A stretch of DNA of 40,820 nt from PHBD01 sp964578535 (GTDB lineage: Bacteria > Desulfobacterota > Syntrophia > Syntrophales > PHBD01): contig CAZODI010000031.1 of NCBI GenBank assembly GCA_964578535.1, positions 1 to 40,820 of the forward strand. The letters are read 5' to 3'. The position numbers and the translations under genes are program-made. The notes below the pieces were generated by a model. That model saw nothing but the letters and a program-made list of their open reading frames with translations, ran no database searches and had not been told where the DNA came from. This document shows, one piece after another, positions 31,803 through 39,845 of the stretch. How positions within the stretch are numbered: position 1 is the first letter of the stretch; each line of letters begins with the position of its first letter.

Positions 31803-32969
31803 TCAGCGGCCCTCCCGGAAAGACAGAAGCCGGTTGCAGGCCTCCTCCAGAACGGGGGTTTCCTTGGCGAAGCAGAAGCGCGCCAGAGTCTCCCCGTCCG
31901 TTCCGGAAAAGAATGCCTCCCCGGGAACGCAGGCGACGCCGGTTTTACCGAGCAGGTTCATCGCCTTCTCCTTGCTGTTCTTCCCCGGCACGGATGAGAT
32001 GTCCGCGAGTACATAATAGGCCCCCCGGGGGACATGGGGCCTGAGCCCGGACCGGGCGAGGGCATGGCAGATCAGGTCTCTTTTGACCGTGAATTCAACC
32101 GACAGGTTTTCATAGTACGCCGCATCCAGCTCCATCAGTCCCCGGGCCACCCCCATCTGGAGGGGCGACGGGGCGCAGACGTAGACCAGGTCGTTGAAGT
32201 AGCCGATGGCCCGGCTCCACCGCTCGTCGGCGATGCAGTAGCCGATGCGCCACCCGGTGATGCTGAAGGTCTTCGAAAGCCCGGAAATCGTGACGGTCCG
32301 CTCCCGCATCCCCGGGAGCGTCGCCGGTGCCGTGTGACTCCAGCCGTCATAAATGAAGTGCTCGTAGATCTCATCTGTGAAGACGAACAGATCGTGAGCG
32401 CCGGCGAAATCGGCCAGCATCAGGAGCTCTTCCCGGGTAAAGACCTTCCCGGAGGGATTGGCCGGCGTATTGATCAGGATGCCCCTGGTCCGGCCCGTTA
32501 CCGCCTTCTCCAGGTCATCCCGCCGGAAGGTCCAGTCGGGAGGATTCAGGCTCACGTAGACCGGCACGGCCTCGGTGGCGACCAGGGTGCTGACGTGGTA
32601 ACCGTAGTAGGGCTCGAACAGGATGACCTCGTCCCCCGGATTCAGCAGGGCCAGGCATGCACAGTAGAGAGCACCCGTCGCACCGGCGCTGACGACGATC
32701 TCCGTCTCCGGGTCCGCCTCCATGCCGGTGAAACGCCGCTGCTTGGCGGCGATGGCCGCACGCAGCTCCGGGATCCCGTCGTACCGGGTGTATGTATTCA
32801 GCCCCGCCTCCATGGCCTCCCGGGCCCCCTCGCGAACGCAGGAAGGCACCTCCATGTCGCAGACCCCCTGGGACAGGTTGATCCCGCCGATCCGGTCGCA
32901 CTCGATGGACATATTGCGGATCTCCGACTGGAGAACCCATTCGTGACGTCTGCTCAGTTTCAGATTCAT
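31803..32969 (-). CDS. Class I/II PLP aminotransferase
   Basis: A 388-residue fold-type I aminotransferase, probably for amino acids. Signatures are NPSGK (171-175), Asp199 in FVFTDEIYEHF and the Schiff-base Lys233 in ISGLSKTFSITGWRIGY. The chosen start MNLKLSRRHE overlaps the O-antigen ligase stop by four bases; the open frame continues far upstream but is antisense-like shadow of that gene. It differs from the DegT-type sugar aminotransferases of the locus, so an amino acid (alanine, aspartate or aromatic) is the likely substrate; why it sits here is unclear. Confidence 0.9.
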   Translation of the reverse strand: MNLKLSRRHEWVLQSEIRNMSIECDRIGGINLSQGVCDMEVPSCVREGAREAMEAGLNTYTRYDGIPELRAAIAAKQRRFTGMEADPETEIVVSAGATGALYCACLALLNPGDEVILFEPYYGYHVSTLVATEAVPVYVSLNPPDWTFRRDDLEKAVTGRTRGILINTPANPSGKVFTREELLMLADFAGAHDLFVFTDEIYEHFIYDGWSHTAPATLPGMRERTVTISGLSKTFSITGWRIGYCIADERWSRAIGYFNDLVYVCAPSPLQMGVARGLMELDAAYYENLSVEFTVKRDLICHALARSGLRPHVPRGAYYVLADISSVPGKNSKEKAMNLLGKTGVACVPGEAFFSGTDGETLARFCFAKETPVLEEACNRLLSFREGR

Positions 32970-34276
32970 ACCGTTTTTCCGCTTCGGCCTGCGGCCGGCG
33001 ATTCGTTCTCGACTCCCTGGAACCGGATCTGCCACAGGATGGTGATCAGGGCAAACAGGATGTAGTGCAATACAATCTGCGGACCCAGCATGCCGTCCAT
33101 GAAAACGTCCTGAACGGCGATCCCGACGAGGGCGGCCAGGAGGCACGTACCGGCTCCCGTGATCCCGCCCCCGGGGTCCTTCTTCATGGTCTGCCAGGCC
33201 AGGCGGCCCGCCGTGAAAAGGATCAGCAGCCAGAGGAGAAGGCCCGGGATCCCGGTCCGGACGGCGATGTCGAGGTACGTATTGTGGGGGGAGCCCCAGA
33301 ACACCCCGCCCGGATGGTGCTGCCGGTACTGCTCCGGGAGCCGGACGTTGTATTTCGCCAGATCCAGGGAGGCCGGGTCGCCATACGTGAGCATGCCGTA
33401 GCCGATCCCCAGAAGGGGGTAGTCCTTGATCACCTCCAGGGTGATCATGGCGATCTTGATCCGCCCGTCCCTCAGAAGCTCCGACCCGCTCATGCGCTCT
33501 TTCATGCTGGGGATCATGGCGGCAATGACGAGGGCGATGATCCCCCAGAGGAGCCAGTTCCTCCTGCTCTTCAGGGTAAAAACGAAGACGGACGCGAGGA
33601 CGGCCAGGAAGGTGGCCCGGGACTGGGTCAGGGCGGTCGCCAGGGCCGTCCCGACGATGCAGCAGCCGATCAGGATCCGGAATCCCCTTTCCCGAACCGT
33701 TCCGATCAGGTGGAGCATCACGAAGACCGCCAGCAGCGAAGTATAGCTCAGGTATCCCGGAATGAATTCCATGAAGGGGAGCATGATCCCCATCCGCTCG
33801 CTGACAGGATTCCCTGCGAACAGGTAGAAATAGCTCATGACCCCAAAAGCCAGCAGAAATCCTGACATGGCGAGGATCCAGCACAGGATCATAAACCGGC
33901 GGGGCGTGCGGAAAAAATGGATGAGGAGATAGAACAGGACGAGGTACTGGACCAGATGGGCGTAGACGTCGTGAATGCTGTTGTCCGGCTTCAGCGCCGT
34001 GAAGAGGCCGAGGACGCTCCAGGACAGGAAGAGCAGGAAGGGAACGGCCAGCGGCGTCCGGAAGGAGAAGCGGACACGGCGGCTCACGGCCAGAACCAGG
34101 GCAAGGATCGTGGCCCCGTAGAAGCAGATCAGCTCGATGGCCGTCTTCCGGGGAAAGGGATTCAGAAAGACGTAGATCCCCAGAAGGGCCGGAACGGTCC
34201 AGTACAGCACAGCCCAGACCTTCCCGTCCGGCGGGTGGTCGATCCGGCTCTCCGGGACAGGTTTCCTACTTTCCAT
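32966..34276 (-). CDS. O-antigen ligase (WaaL/RfaL-like)
   Basis: A 436-residue polytopic membrane protein with about 12 hydrophobic segments and a large periplasmic loop in the last third. The loop contains LGIGYGMLTYG and GSPHNTYLDIAVRTGIPGLL, the Wzy_C/O-antigen ligase signature (G-SPHN-x-YL). It would join completed O-antigen or another glycan from undecaprenyl diphosphate to lipid A core, or act as a polymerase; those two functions are not separable by sequence alone. It overlaps the DegT gene by 11 bases. Confidence 0.88.
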   Translation of the reverse strand: MESRKPVPESRIDHPPDGKVWAVLYWTVPALLGIYVFLNPFPRKTAIELICFYGATILALVLAVSRRVRFSFRTPLAVPFLLFLSWSVLGLFTALKPDNSIHDVYAHLVQYLVLFYLLIHFFRTPRRFMILCWILAMSGFLLAFGVMSYFYLFAGNPVSERMGIMLPFMEFIPGYLSYTSLLAVFVMLHLIGTVRERGFRILIGCCIVGTALATALTQSRATFLAVLASVFVFTLKSRRNWLLWGIIALVIAAMIPSMKERMSGSELLRDGRIKIAMITLEVIKDYPLLGIGYGMLTYGDPASLDLAKYNVRLPEQYRQHHPGGVFWGSPHNTYLDIAVRTGIPGLLLWLLILFTAGRLAWQTMKKDPGGGITGAGTCLLAALVGIAVQDVFMDGMLGPQIVLHYILFALITILWQIRFQGVENESPAAGRSGKTV

Positions 34277-35372
34277 AGAATCGCCGGACCACGGAGATCA
34301 CGCAGGCGATCTCGTCGTCTTCGATTTCCACGTTCATGGGCAGGGAGCAGACCTCCCGGCTCAGGGCCTCCGTCTCCGGAAAGCCCAGGTCCTCCAGCTT
34401 CAGAGCCTCGTGCCGGTAATAGGGCTTGCGGAACTGGGTCAAGACCTCGATGCCGTTGGCCTTTAGGAATTCGGAAAACTCATTCCCCTGTTTCGACCGC
34501 ACCGTGTAGTTCTGGTACACGTGGTCCCGCCGAGGATCGTCATAGTGGGGAAGCAGGAGGTCCGGCAGATCCGAAAGGGCCTCCCGGTAGCGGGCGGCGA
34601 TCTCCTTCCGGCGGACGATCCATGCCGGCAGGTGGCGCAGCTTGACGTCGAGAAAGGCCGCCTGGAGGTTGTCCAGCAGGCAGGTGAACCCGTGGCCGTG
34701 GTATTCCCCGGTTTCCCGGTCCTCCCCGTTGTAGCGCATCCGGCGTGCAAACAGGGCGACGTCGGGATCGTCAGTGGTGATGGCGCCTCCGTCACCGTAG
34801 CCGCCAAGGATTTTGAAGGGATAGAAGCTCCAGCAGCCCGTGAGCCCCCAGGATCCCGCCCGCTTTCCGAGCATGCTCGATCCCAGGCTCTGGCAGGCGT
34901 CCTCCACGACGGCCAGGCGGTGCCGCTCCGCGATCTCCATGACCCGGGGCATGTCCGCCATCCAGCCGCTCAGGTGGACCGGGATGATGCCCCGGGTCCG
35001 CTCCGTTACGGCCTCCTCGATCCGGTCGCAGTCAATGTTGAAGTCTCTCCCCACGTCCACCAGGACGGGACAGGCCCCCGCGTTCACCACGGCGGACGCA
35101 GTCGCCACAAAGGTATGGGCCGGGACGATCACCTCGTCTCCGGGACCGATTCCCGCGGCCCTGAGCGACATGTGGAGGGCGTCGTAGCCGCTGTTGAGGC
35201 CCACGGCGTATTTCGTCCCCACGAAGGCCGCCAGGTTCTCCTCGAAGCTCCTGAGCTGGCCCCGGTCGATCAGGTCTCCCTTGCTCATCACCTCGAAATA
35301 GGCGGCATCGAGCTCGTCCCGGATCATCCGGTACACCTTTGCCGGCTCGACGAATCGTACCTTTCGCGTCAT
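34266..35372 (-). CDS. DegT/DnrJ/EryC1-family sugar aminotransferase
   Basis: A 368-residue PLP enzyme that aminates keto-sugar nucleotides, usually using glutamate. Asp158 in VVEDACQSLG and the Schiff-base Lys187 in SFYPFKILGGYGDGGAI are typical. GLNSGYDALHMSLRAAGI at about 58-75 is the conserved phosphate-binding segment. It would act after the dehydratase (C4 amination) or after the Gfo/Idh/MocA oxidoreductase (C3 amination, as in WbpE). Its start lies 36 bases after the E1 beta stop. Confidence 0.93.
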   Translation of the reverse strand: MTRKVRFVEPAKVYRMIRDELDAAYFEVMSKGDLIDRGQLRSFEENLAAFVGTKYAVGLNSGYDALHMSLRAAGIGPGDEVIVPAHTFVATASAVVNAGACPVLVDVGRDFNIDCDRIEEAVTERTRGIIPVHLSGWMADMPRVMEIAERHRLAVVEDACQSLGSSMLGKRAGSWGLTGCWSFYPFKILGGYGDGGAITTDDPDVALFARRMRYNGEDRETGEYHGHGFTCLLDNLQAAFLDVKLRHLPAWIVRRKEIAARYREALSDLPDLLLPHYDDPRRDHVYQNYTVRSKQGNEFSEFLKANGIEVLTQFRKPYYRHEALKLEDLGFPETEALSREVCSLPMNVEIEDDEIACVISVVRRFYGK

Positions 35373-35408
35373 CTCACTCGCGCTCCTTCCCGTTCGAGGC
35401 CACCGGCA

Positions 35409-36392
35409 TCACGCAATCACTTCCCGGACCGCCGAGGCGATGGCGTCCCATCGGGGGTAATATGCGGCCTCCAACTCCCGGCTGGCCGGGGCGGGGCAGT
35501 CGGGAAGCGCCACGCGCCGGACCGGCGCCTTCAGGCAGGCGAATCCCTCTCCCGCAGCCAGGGCCGCGACTTCCGAAGCGACACCACCGGTGATCCATCC
35601 CGGGTCGGCCACGACGAGGCGGCCCGTCTTCCCGACGGAGGCCAGGATTGCCTCCCGGTCCAGCGGCTTGGCGGTCCGCAGGTCGAGCATCTCCACCCGG
35701 ATGCCTTCGCGGGCCAGCTCGTCCACCGCCTTCTCCGCCTCCGGGACCAGGTAGGACAGGGCAACGACGGTGGCGTCGGATCCCTCGCGACGCCGGACCG
35801 CTTTCCCGATGGGAGTCTCGTAGGGCTCCTCCGGGACCGCTTCCTCCAGTCCGTAAAGCCAGCGGTCGTCGATGAACACCACCGGGTTCGGGTCCCGGAT
35901 GGCCGCCATCATCAGCCCCTTGGCGTCGGTGGGCGAGGCGGGCATGACGACCTTCAGCCCCGGCGCATGGGCGAACAGGGCGTGCAGGGCCTGGGAATGC
36001 TGGGCCGCCTGCTCCCCGCCCCGGTTGATGATCCCCCAGAAAACGACCGGCACGGATGCGCGCCCGCCGTTCATGTAGGACCAGTTGGCCGCCTCGTTGA
36101 TGATGGGGTCGAAGGCGTAGAACATGAAATCCATCCGCGGATGGACCACCACGGGGCGCATGCCCGCCAAGGCCGCCCCCACCGCCGCGCCGGTCATGGC
36201 GTTCTCCGAAACGGGCGTGTCGATCACACGGGACGGACCGAAACGGTCCAGAAGGCCCTGGGCGGTGTTGCCGACGTACCAGGGGCTTTTCACTCCCTGT
36301 CCGATCAGGAACACCGAGGGATCGGCAGCCATGGCCTGGTGCAGGGCTTCATTGATGGCCAGGCTGTAGGACAGGCTACGAGGCGAAGACAT
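35409..36392 (-). CDS. ThDP-dependent dehydrogenase E1 beta subunit
   Basis: A 327-residue transketolase-type pyrimidine and C-terminal domain pair, homologous to the E1 beta subunit of pyruvate, acetoin and branched-chain 2-oxoacid dehydrogenases. It shows SLAINEALHQAMAADPSVFLIGQGV at the start, DTPVSENAMTGAAVGAALAGMRPVV (the ThDP-activating Glu in 'SE') and a C-terminal transketolase domain. MSSPRSLSYSL is chosen as the start; it overlaps the E1 alpha end by 17 bases. The context is a glycan locus, with no lipoyl E2 or E3 gene nearby. Confidence 0.88.
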   Translation of the reverse strand: MSSPRSLSYSLAINEALHQAMAADPSVFLIGQGVKSPWYVGNTAQGLLDRFGPSRVIDTPVSENAMTGAAVGAALAGMRPVVVHPRMDFMFYAFDPIINEAANWSYMNGGRASVPVVFWGIINRGGEQAAQHSQALHALFAHAPGLKVVMPASPTDAKGLMMAAIRDPNPVVFIDDRWLYGLEEAVPEEPYETPIGKAVRRREGSDATVVALSYLVPEAEKAVDELAREGIRVEMLDLRTAKPLDREAILASVGKTGRLVVADPGWITGGVASEVAALAAGEGFACLKAPVRRVALPDCPAPASRELEAAYYPRWDAIASAVREVIA

Positions 36393-37365
36393 ACTTCTGC
36401 AGATCCTTTCCCGCCGGCATGGGGCTCCTCCGGGCGAATTCATGGGCGCGGTGGACCTCGTCCAGGGCGTCCCGGTGGATTGCTTCCAGGGCTTCCTTCC
36501 CGACGGCGAACCGTTTCATGAGGACGGCCTCGAATCTCCCGATGGGATCCTTCTCCAGCCAGGCCTTCACTTCCTCCGGAGGACGAATGTCCGTGTGGTC
36601 TCCCTGGATGTTGTCGTCAGGCCCCACGTGCCCGCGGAACCGGTAGGTCTGGAACTCGAGGAACACGGGTCCGTCCCCGCGCCGACACGCCGCCACGGCC
36701 TCCCGGCCCGCTTCGCGGACCGCCAGGACGTCGTTTCCGTCCACCTGCCGCGTGTCGATGCCGAAGGGCCGGGCGATGTGGAAGAGGGGGAGGTCGGCCC
36801 GGCAGTCCCGGACGGGCATGTGGGTGGCATAGAAGTTGTTCTCGCATGCAAAGATCAGGGGAAGTTTCTTCAGGGCGGCGAAGTTCATGCATTCGTAGAG
36901 CACACCTTCGCCGGTGGCGCCGTCGCCGAAGAAGGAGACGGCCACCCGGCCGTCGCCCCGGATCGCCGATGCCAGGGAGGCCCCCAGGGCCAGCGACATC
37001 GTTCCCGCCACGATGGGGACCACGCCCAGGACTCCATTCTCTGGATCAATGAGGTGCATGGATCCGCCGCGGCCGAGGCAGCATCCCGTTTCACAGCCAT
37101 AAATCTCCGCCACCATGGCGTCCATCGACCCGCCCTTGGCGAGGTAATGGCCGTGGGAGCGGTGGTTTCCGAAGACGGCATCCTCCTTCTCCAGGCAGGA
37201 GCACAGCCCGACCGCAACGGCCTCCTGCCCCGGATAGAGATGGCAGGGGCACCGGACTTCCCCGCTCAGGATCGGCTCGACGAGGCTTTCCTCGCTGAGA
37301 CGGATCCTCAACATCATCCGGTACATGGACAGCAGTTCTTCCTTCGAATATTCCGTCATCGACAC
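36376..37365 (-). CDS. ThDP-dependent dehydrogenase E1 alpha subunit
   Basis: A 329-residue E1 alpha homologue. The ThDP/Mg motif runs from GDGATGEG (147-154) to ENNFYATH (with NN at 176-177). CHLYPGQEAVAVG and GNHRSHGHYLAKGG are the conserved substrate and cofactor stretches. An E1 alpha/beta tetramer decarboxylates a 2-oxoacid and passes the activated aldehyde to an acceptor. In this glycan locus the acceptor may be a sugar or an acyl carrier rather than lipoyl-E2. It starts 18 bases after the sugar transferase gene. Confidence 0.9.
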   Translation of the reverse strand: MSMTEYSKEELLSMYRMMLRIRLSEESLVEPILSGEVRCPCHLYPGQEAVAVGLCSCLEKEDAVFGNHRSHGHYLAKGGSMDAMVAEIYGCETGCCLGRGGSMHLIDPENGVLGVVPIVAGTMSLALGASLASAIRGDGRVAVSFFGDGATGEGVLYECMNFAALKKLPLIFACENNFYATHMPVRDCRADLPLFHIARPFGIDTRQVDGNDVLAVREAGREAVAACRRGDGPVFLEFQTYRFRGHVGPDDNIQGDHTDIRPPEEVKAWLEKDPIGRFEAVLMKRFAVGKEALEAIHRDALDEVHRAHEFARRSPMPAGKDLQKYVFAS

Positions 37366-37383
37366 CTCTCTCCGCCGCCGGCC

Positions 37384-37974
37384 TTACCGGCCCAGAATGA
37401 CGCGCAGCGTCTCCAGGAGGATTGCGAGATCCGTCCGGAACGACCGCTCCCGGACGTACTTCAACTGCAACCGGATCTTCTCGGGACGGATGTGCTCCTC
37501 GTAGTACCGGTCCGGGTCGGCCTGCCCGGCCAGGAGAGCCCCTTCGTCGGAGTTCCAGATGGATGCCCAGTCGGTGATCCCGGGGCGGACGGTCAGGACC
37601 GCCTTCTCCTCCTCGGTGTACAGATCCGTGTAATGCTTGACTTCCGGCCGGGGGCCCACGAGGCTCATATCACCGGTCAGGACATTGATCAACTGGGGAA
37701 GCTCGTCCAGCTTGTACTTTCGCAGGCGGCGCCCCACCCTGGTGATCCGGGGATCGTCGTCGGCCGTGGAGGAGGCGCCCATCTTCTCGGCATCGACGAC
37801 CATGGTGCGGAACTTGAAGATGCGGAAGGGCCGCCCGTGCATTCCCGTCCGCTCGCCCCGGTAGAAGACGGGCCCTCCGTCCTCCCGCTTGATCGCCAGG
37901 GCGACGGCCAGGAGGACAGGGCTCAGGGCGGCAAGGCCGCAAAACGAGACCACCATGTCGAACAGCCGCTTCAC
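37384..37974 (-). CDS. Initiating sugar-phosphate transferase (PglC/WbaP C-terminal type)
   Basis: A 196-residue polyprenyl-phosphate phosphoglycosyl transferase. One N-terminal re-entrant membrane helix (MKRLFDMVVSFCGLAALSPV) is followed by the soluble catalytic domain with GPVFYRGERTGMHGRPFRIFKFRTM, then DELPQLINVLTGDMSLVGPRPE. This short form lacks the extra membrane domain of WbaP, like PglC. It loads the first sugar-1-phosphate, probably an acylated amino or diamino sugar made here, onto undecaprenyl phosphate. It overlaps the GNAT gene by four bases. Confidence 0.95.
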   Translation of the reverse strand: MKRLFDMVVSFCGLAALSPVLLAVALAIKREDGGPVFYRGERTGMHGRPFRIFKFRTMVVDAEKMGASSTADDDPRITRVGRRLRKYKLDELPQLINVLTGDMSLVGPRPEVKHYTDLYTEEEKAVLTVRPGITDWASIWNSDEGALLAGQADPDRYYEEHIRPEKIRLQLKYVRERSFRTDLAILLETLRVILGR

Positions 37975-38510
37975 GGTTTCGTCTCTTCCTTCACCAGCTC
38001 GTAAGCCCCCAGGAGCCGCAGGCCGAAACGACTCGTCCGGACCGCCGTTCCGTGTCGTTCGAATCCCGCCTTCCGGACAGCGGAGATCGAGGGCTCGTTG
38101 CCCTCCTCCACCACATACCAGAAGCTCCGCCCCGGTTTTCCGAGGCGCTCCGTAATCCGCCCCAGCGCCTCCGGAGCCATGCCGCGCCCCCGGAGCTCCG
38201 GAACCGTCCAGGTATCGCCGACCTGAAGGTCCCCCCGGCCCAGGAAGGGAAACCGGAAGAACGGCGGGGTCACCACGGAACGGTGCAGGGGAACCCCTTT
38301 ATCATAAAGCAGCAGGATCCGGTAATCGGGATTTTCGAAGATCCGGGCATAGTGAAAGAGCCACCAGACGGAATACGGCAGGAGCGGCAGGCCCGGCGGT
38401 ACCGGCCGCATGATGGACGGCCGCCAGAGGATCCAGTCCCGGCTTCCGTCCTCACCGCGTTTCGGCGCCGCGTTCCGGCCGCAGAGAAAGCGGTAGACCT
38501 GAAATGTCAC
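37971..38510 (-). CDS. GNAT-family N-acetyltransferase
   Basis: A 179-residue GNAT fold. The acetyl-CoA pyrophosphate loop is RGRGMAPEAL near residues 126-135, after the TWTVPELRGRG strand. FWYVVEEGNEPSISAVRKAGFERHG (N-x-xSxxxxxKxGF) is the classic motif B. The membrane-facing N-terminus (PLLPYSVWWLFHYA) is hydrophobic. In this locus it probably N-acetylates (or otherwise acylates) the amino sugar made by the DegT enzyme, like PglD- or PseH-type steps, though the substrate is unproven. Confidence 0.82.
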   Translation of the reverse strand: MTFQVYRFLCGRNAAPKRGEDGSRDWILWRPSIMRPVPPGLPLLPYSVWWLFHYARIFENPDYRILLLYDKGVPLHRSVVTPPFFRFPFLGRGDLQVGDTWTVPELRGRGMAPEALGRITERLGKPGRSFWYVVEEGNEPSISAVRKAGFERHGTAVRTSRFGLRLLGAYELVKEETKP

Positions 38511-39775
38511 AGAGCCGCCTTTTCCCCGCCGGCCCGGAAGGACCGGGCCGTCCTCTCCAGGTGGTCCGCCATGGCGCCGTAGACGGCTCCGGCGGTGTAG
38601 GAGCGCTCGTAGAGCGCCCGGGCGTTCCGTTTCATCTCCTCCCGCTTTTCATCGTTCTCCATCAGGTCCGACAGGGCTGCCACCAGGCTCCGCACGCTTT
38701 CCGGCTCATAGGTCACGCCGCAACGGTTCGTCTCCAACACCCGACGGATTCCCTCACTCTCGCTGGCCACCACGGCCAGGCCGCCGCAGAAGTATTCCAC
38801 CACCTTGTTGGACACCGTGTGTGTCGCGCCCCGGATGAAGCTGGCAAGGCCGAAGTCGGCCGACTCCATGAGCCGGGCGATGGCCTCCGGGCTCACCCGC
38901 CCCGGCAGGACGACATTGGGCAGCCCTTCCGCCCGCGCCCTGAGAGCCGGCAGTTTCTTGCCGTCGCCGCAGAGAACGAACTGAAGGTCCCGGTGAGGGC
39001 CTGCTGCCAGCTCCCGAGCCGCTTCCACGACCGTCTCGAGATCGTACGACTCCTCGAAGGACCCGAAGAAGCAGGCCAGGGGGTGTTCGAAGCGGACACC
39101 TGCCCGGCGGAGGAGCTCTTCCTCCCGGCTCCTCTCCTCGGTGCTCAACGTCCTCTCCCGGTATGCATGGGAAAAGGTCCCGTCGAAGGCCCCCGGCGCC
39201 CGCCTCCCGTAATCCCGCCCCCACTGGACGAAGTCGTCGCGGATCCCGAGAATTCCGGTGGCCTGACGGAAGACGCGCCGGTTCCGCCGGAACTCGAACC
39301 ACAGGGCAAGGCGTCCGAGGGGCCTGAGGAGCGGCGGAACGACGTCGAGGAAAATGTCCGGCCAGAGGTCACGGACGTCGATGAGCAGGGGAATCCTCCG
39401 GCGCGCGGCATAGTCGGCGGAGGCGGCACACATGCTGGGCGAGGGCATGCCGCAGAGGAGAATGTCCGGGGGCTCTTCCACCCGGGCAAGGGCGGCGAAG
39501 CGGCGGGCCAGGATCTCGTAGTGCCGGATCCGCTGGAAGCCGATGTGCCGCCGGTACGGCGGCACGTGGATCAGGTGGATCGTGTAGTTGTCCCGCCAGC
39601 GGATCGTCTTGTCTGCTTCGCAGCGCTGATGCTTGTGGAGATAGAAGCTGGGCTGCCAACGGATCACCTCGTGTCCACGGTCCGCCAGGATGTCCGAGAG
39701 GATTCCGTAGCGCCAGGGACGGACGGCCCCGTCGGTGGGCAGCTCCTCGCCGATGAAGACGATCCAGACCTTCAC
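38507..39775 (-). CDS. Glycosyltransferase family 4
   Basis: A 422-residue GT-B glycosyltransferase. The N-terminal acceptor domain resembles WbuB-like proteins (long tract ending in the DIRDLWP-like IDVRDLWPDIF). The C-terminal donor domain has FVLCGDGKKLPAL, VVLPGRVSPEAIARLM and VSNKVVEYFCGGLAVVASESEGI, the retaining GT4 nucleotide-sugar site with its E-x7-E-like pattern. It would add a sugar to the lipid-linked intermediate. Overlaps the GNAT gene by four bases. Confidence 0.93.
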   Translation of the reverse strand: MKVWIVFIGEELPTDGAVRPWRYGILSDILADRGHEVIRWQPSFYLHKHQRCEADKTIRWRDNYTIHLIHVPPYRRHIGFQRIRHYEILARRFAALARVEEPPDILLCGMPSPSMCAASADYAARRRIPLLIDVRDLWPDIFLDVVPPLLRPLGRLALWFEFRRNRRVFRQATGILGIRDDFVQWGRDYGRRAPGAFDGTFSHAYRERTLSTEERSREEELLRRAGVRFEHPLACFFGSFEESYDLETVVEAARELAAGPHRDLQFVLCGDGKKLPALRARAEGLPNVVLPGRVSPEAIARLMESADFGLASFIRGATHTVSNKVVEYFCGGLAVVASESEGIRRVLETNRCGVTYEPESVRSLVAALSDLMENDEKREEMKRNARALYERSYTAGAVYGAMADHLERTARSFRAGGEKAAL

Positions 39776-39845
39776 GATTCACCGTCCCCGCGTTCCGGGC
39801 CGGAACCGGGAGGATCCCCGGCTGATCCCTTCTTTTTTTTACCGC

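Noticed and set aside
29956..32016. Open frame of 686 codons on the plus strand
   Set aside because: Antisense to the nucleotide-sugar dehydratase and aminotransferase genes; composition is Asp/Gly/Arg/Pro-rich shadow sequence with no domain.
32970..33884. N-terminal extension of the class I aminotransferase
   Set aside because: The first 300 or so codons overlap the O-antigen ligase gene in another frame and do not resemble an aminotransferase; the coupled ATG at 32969 fits the family.
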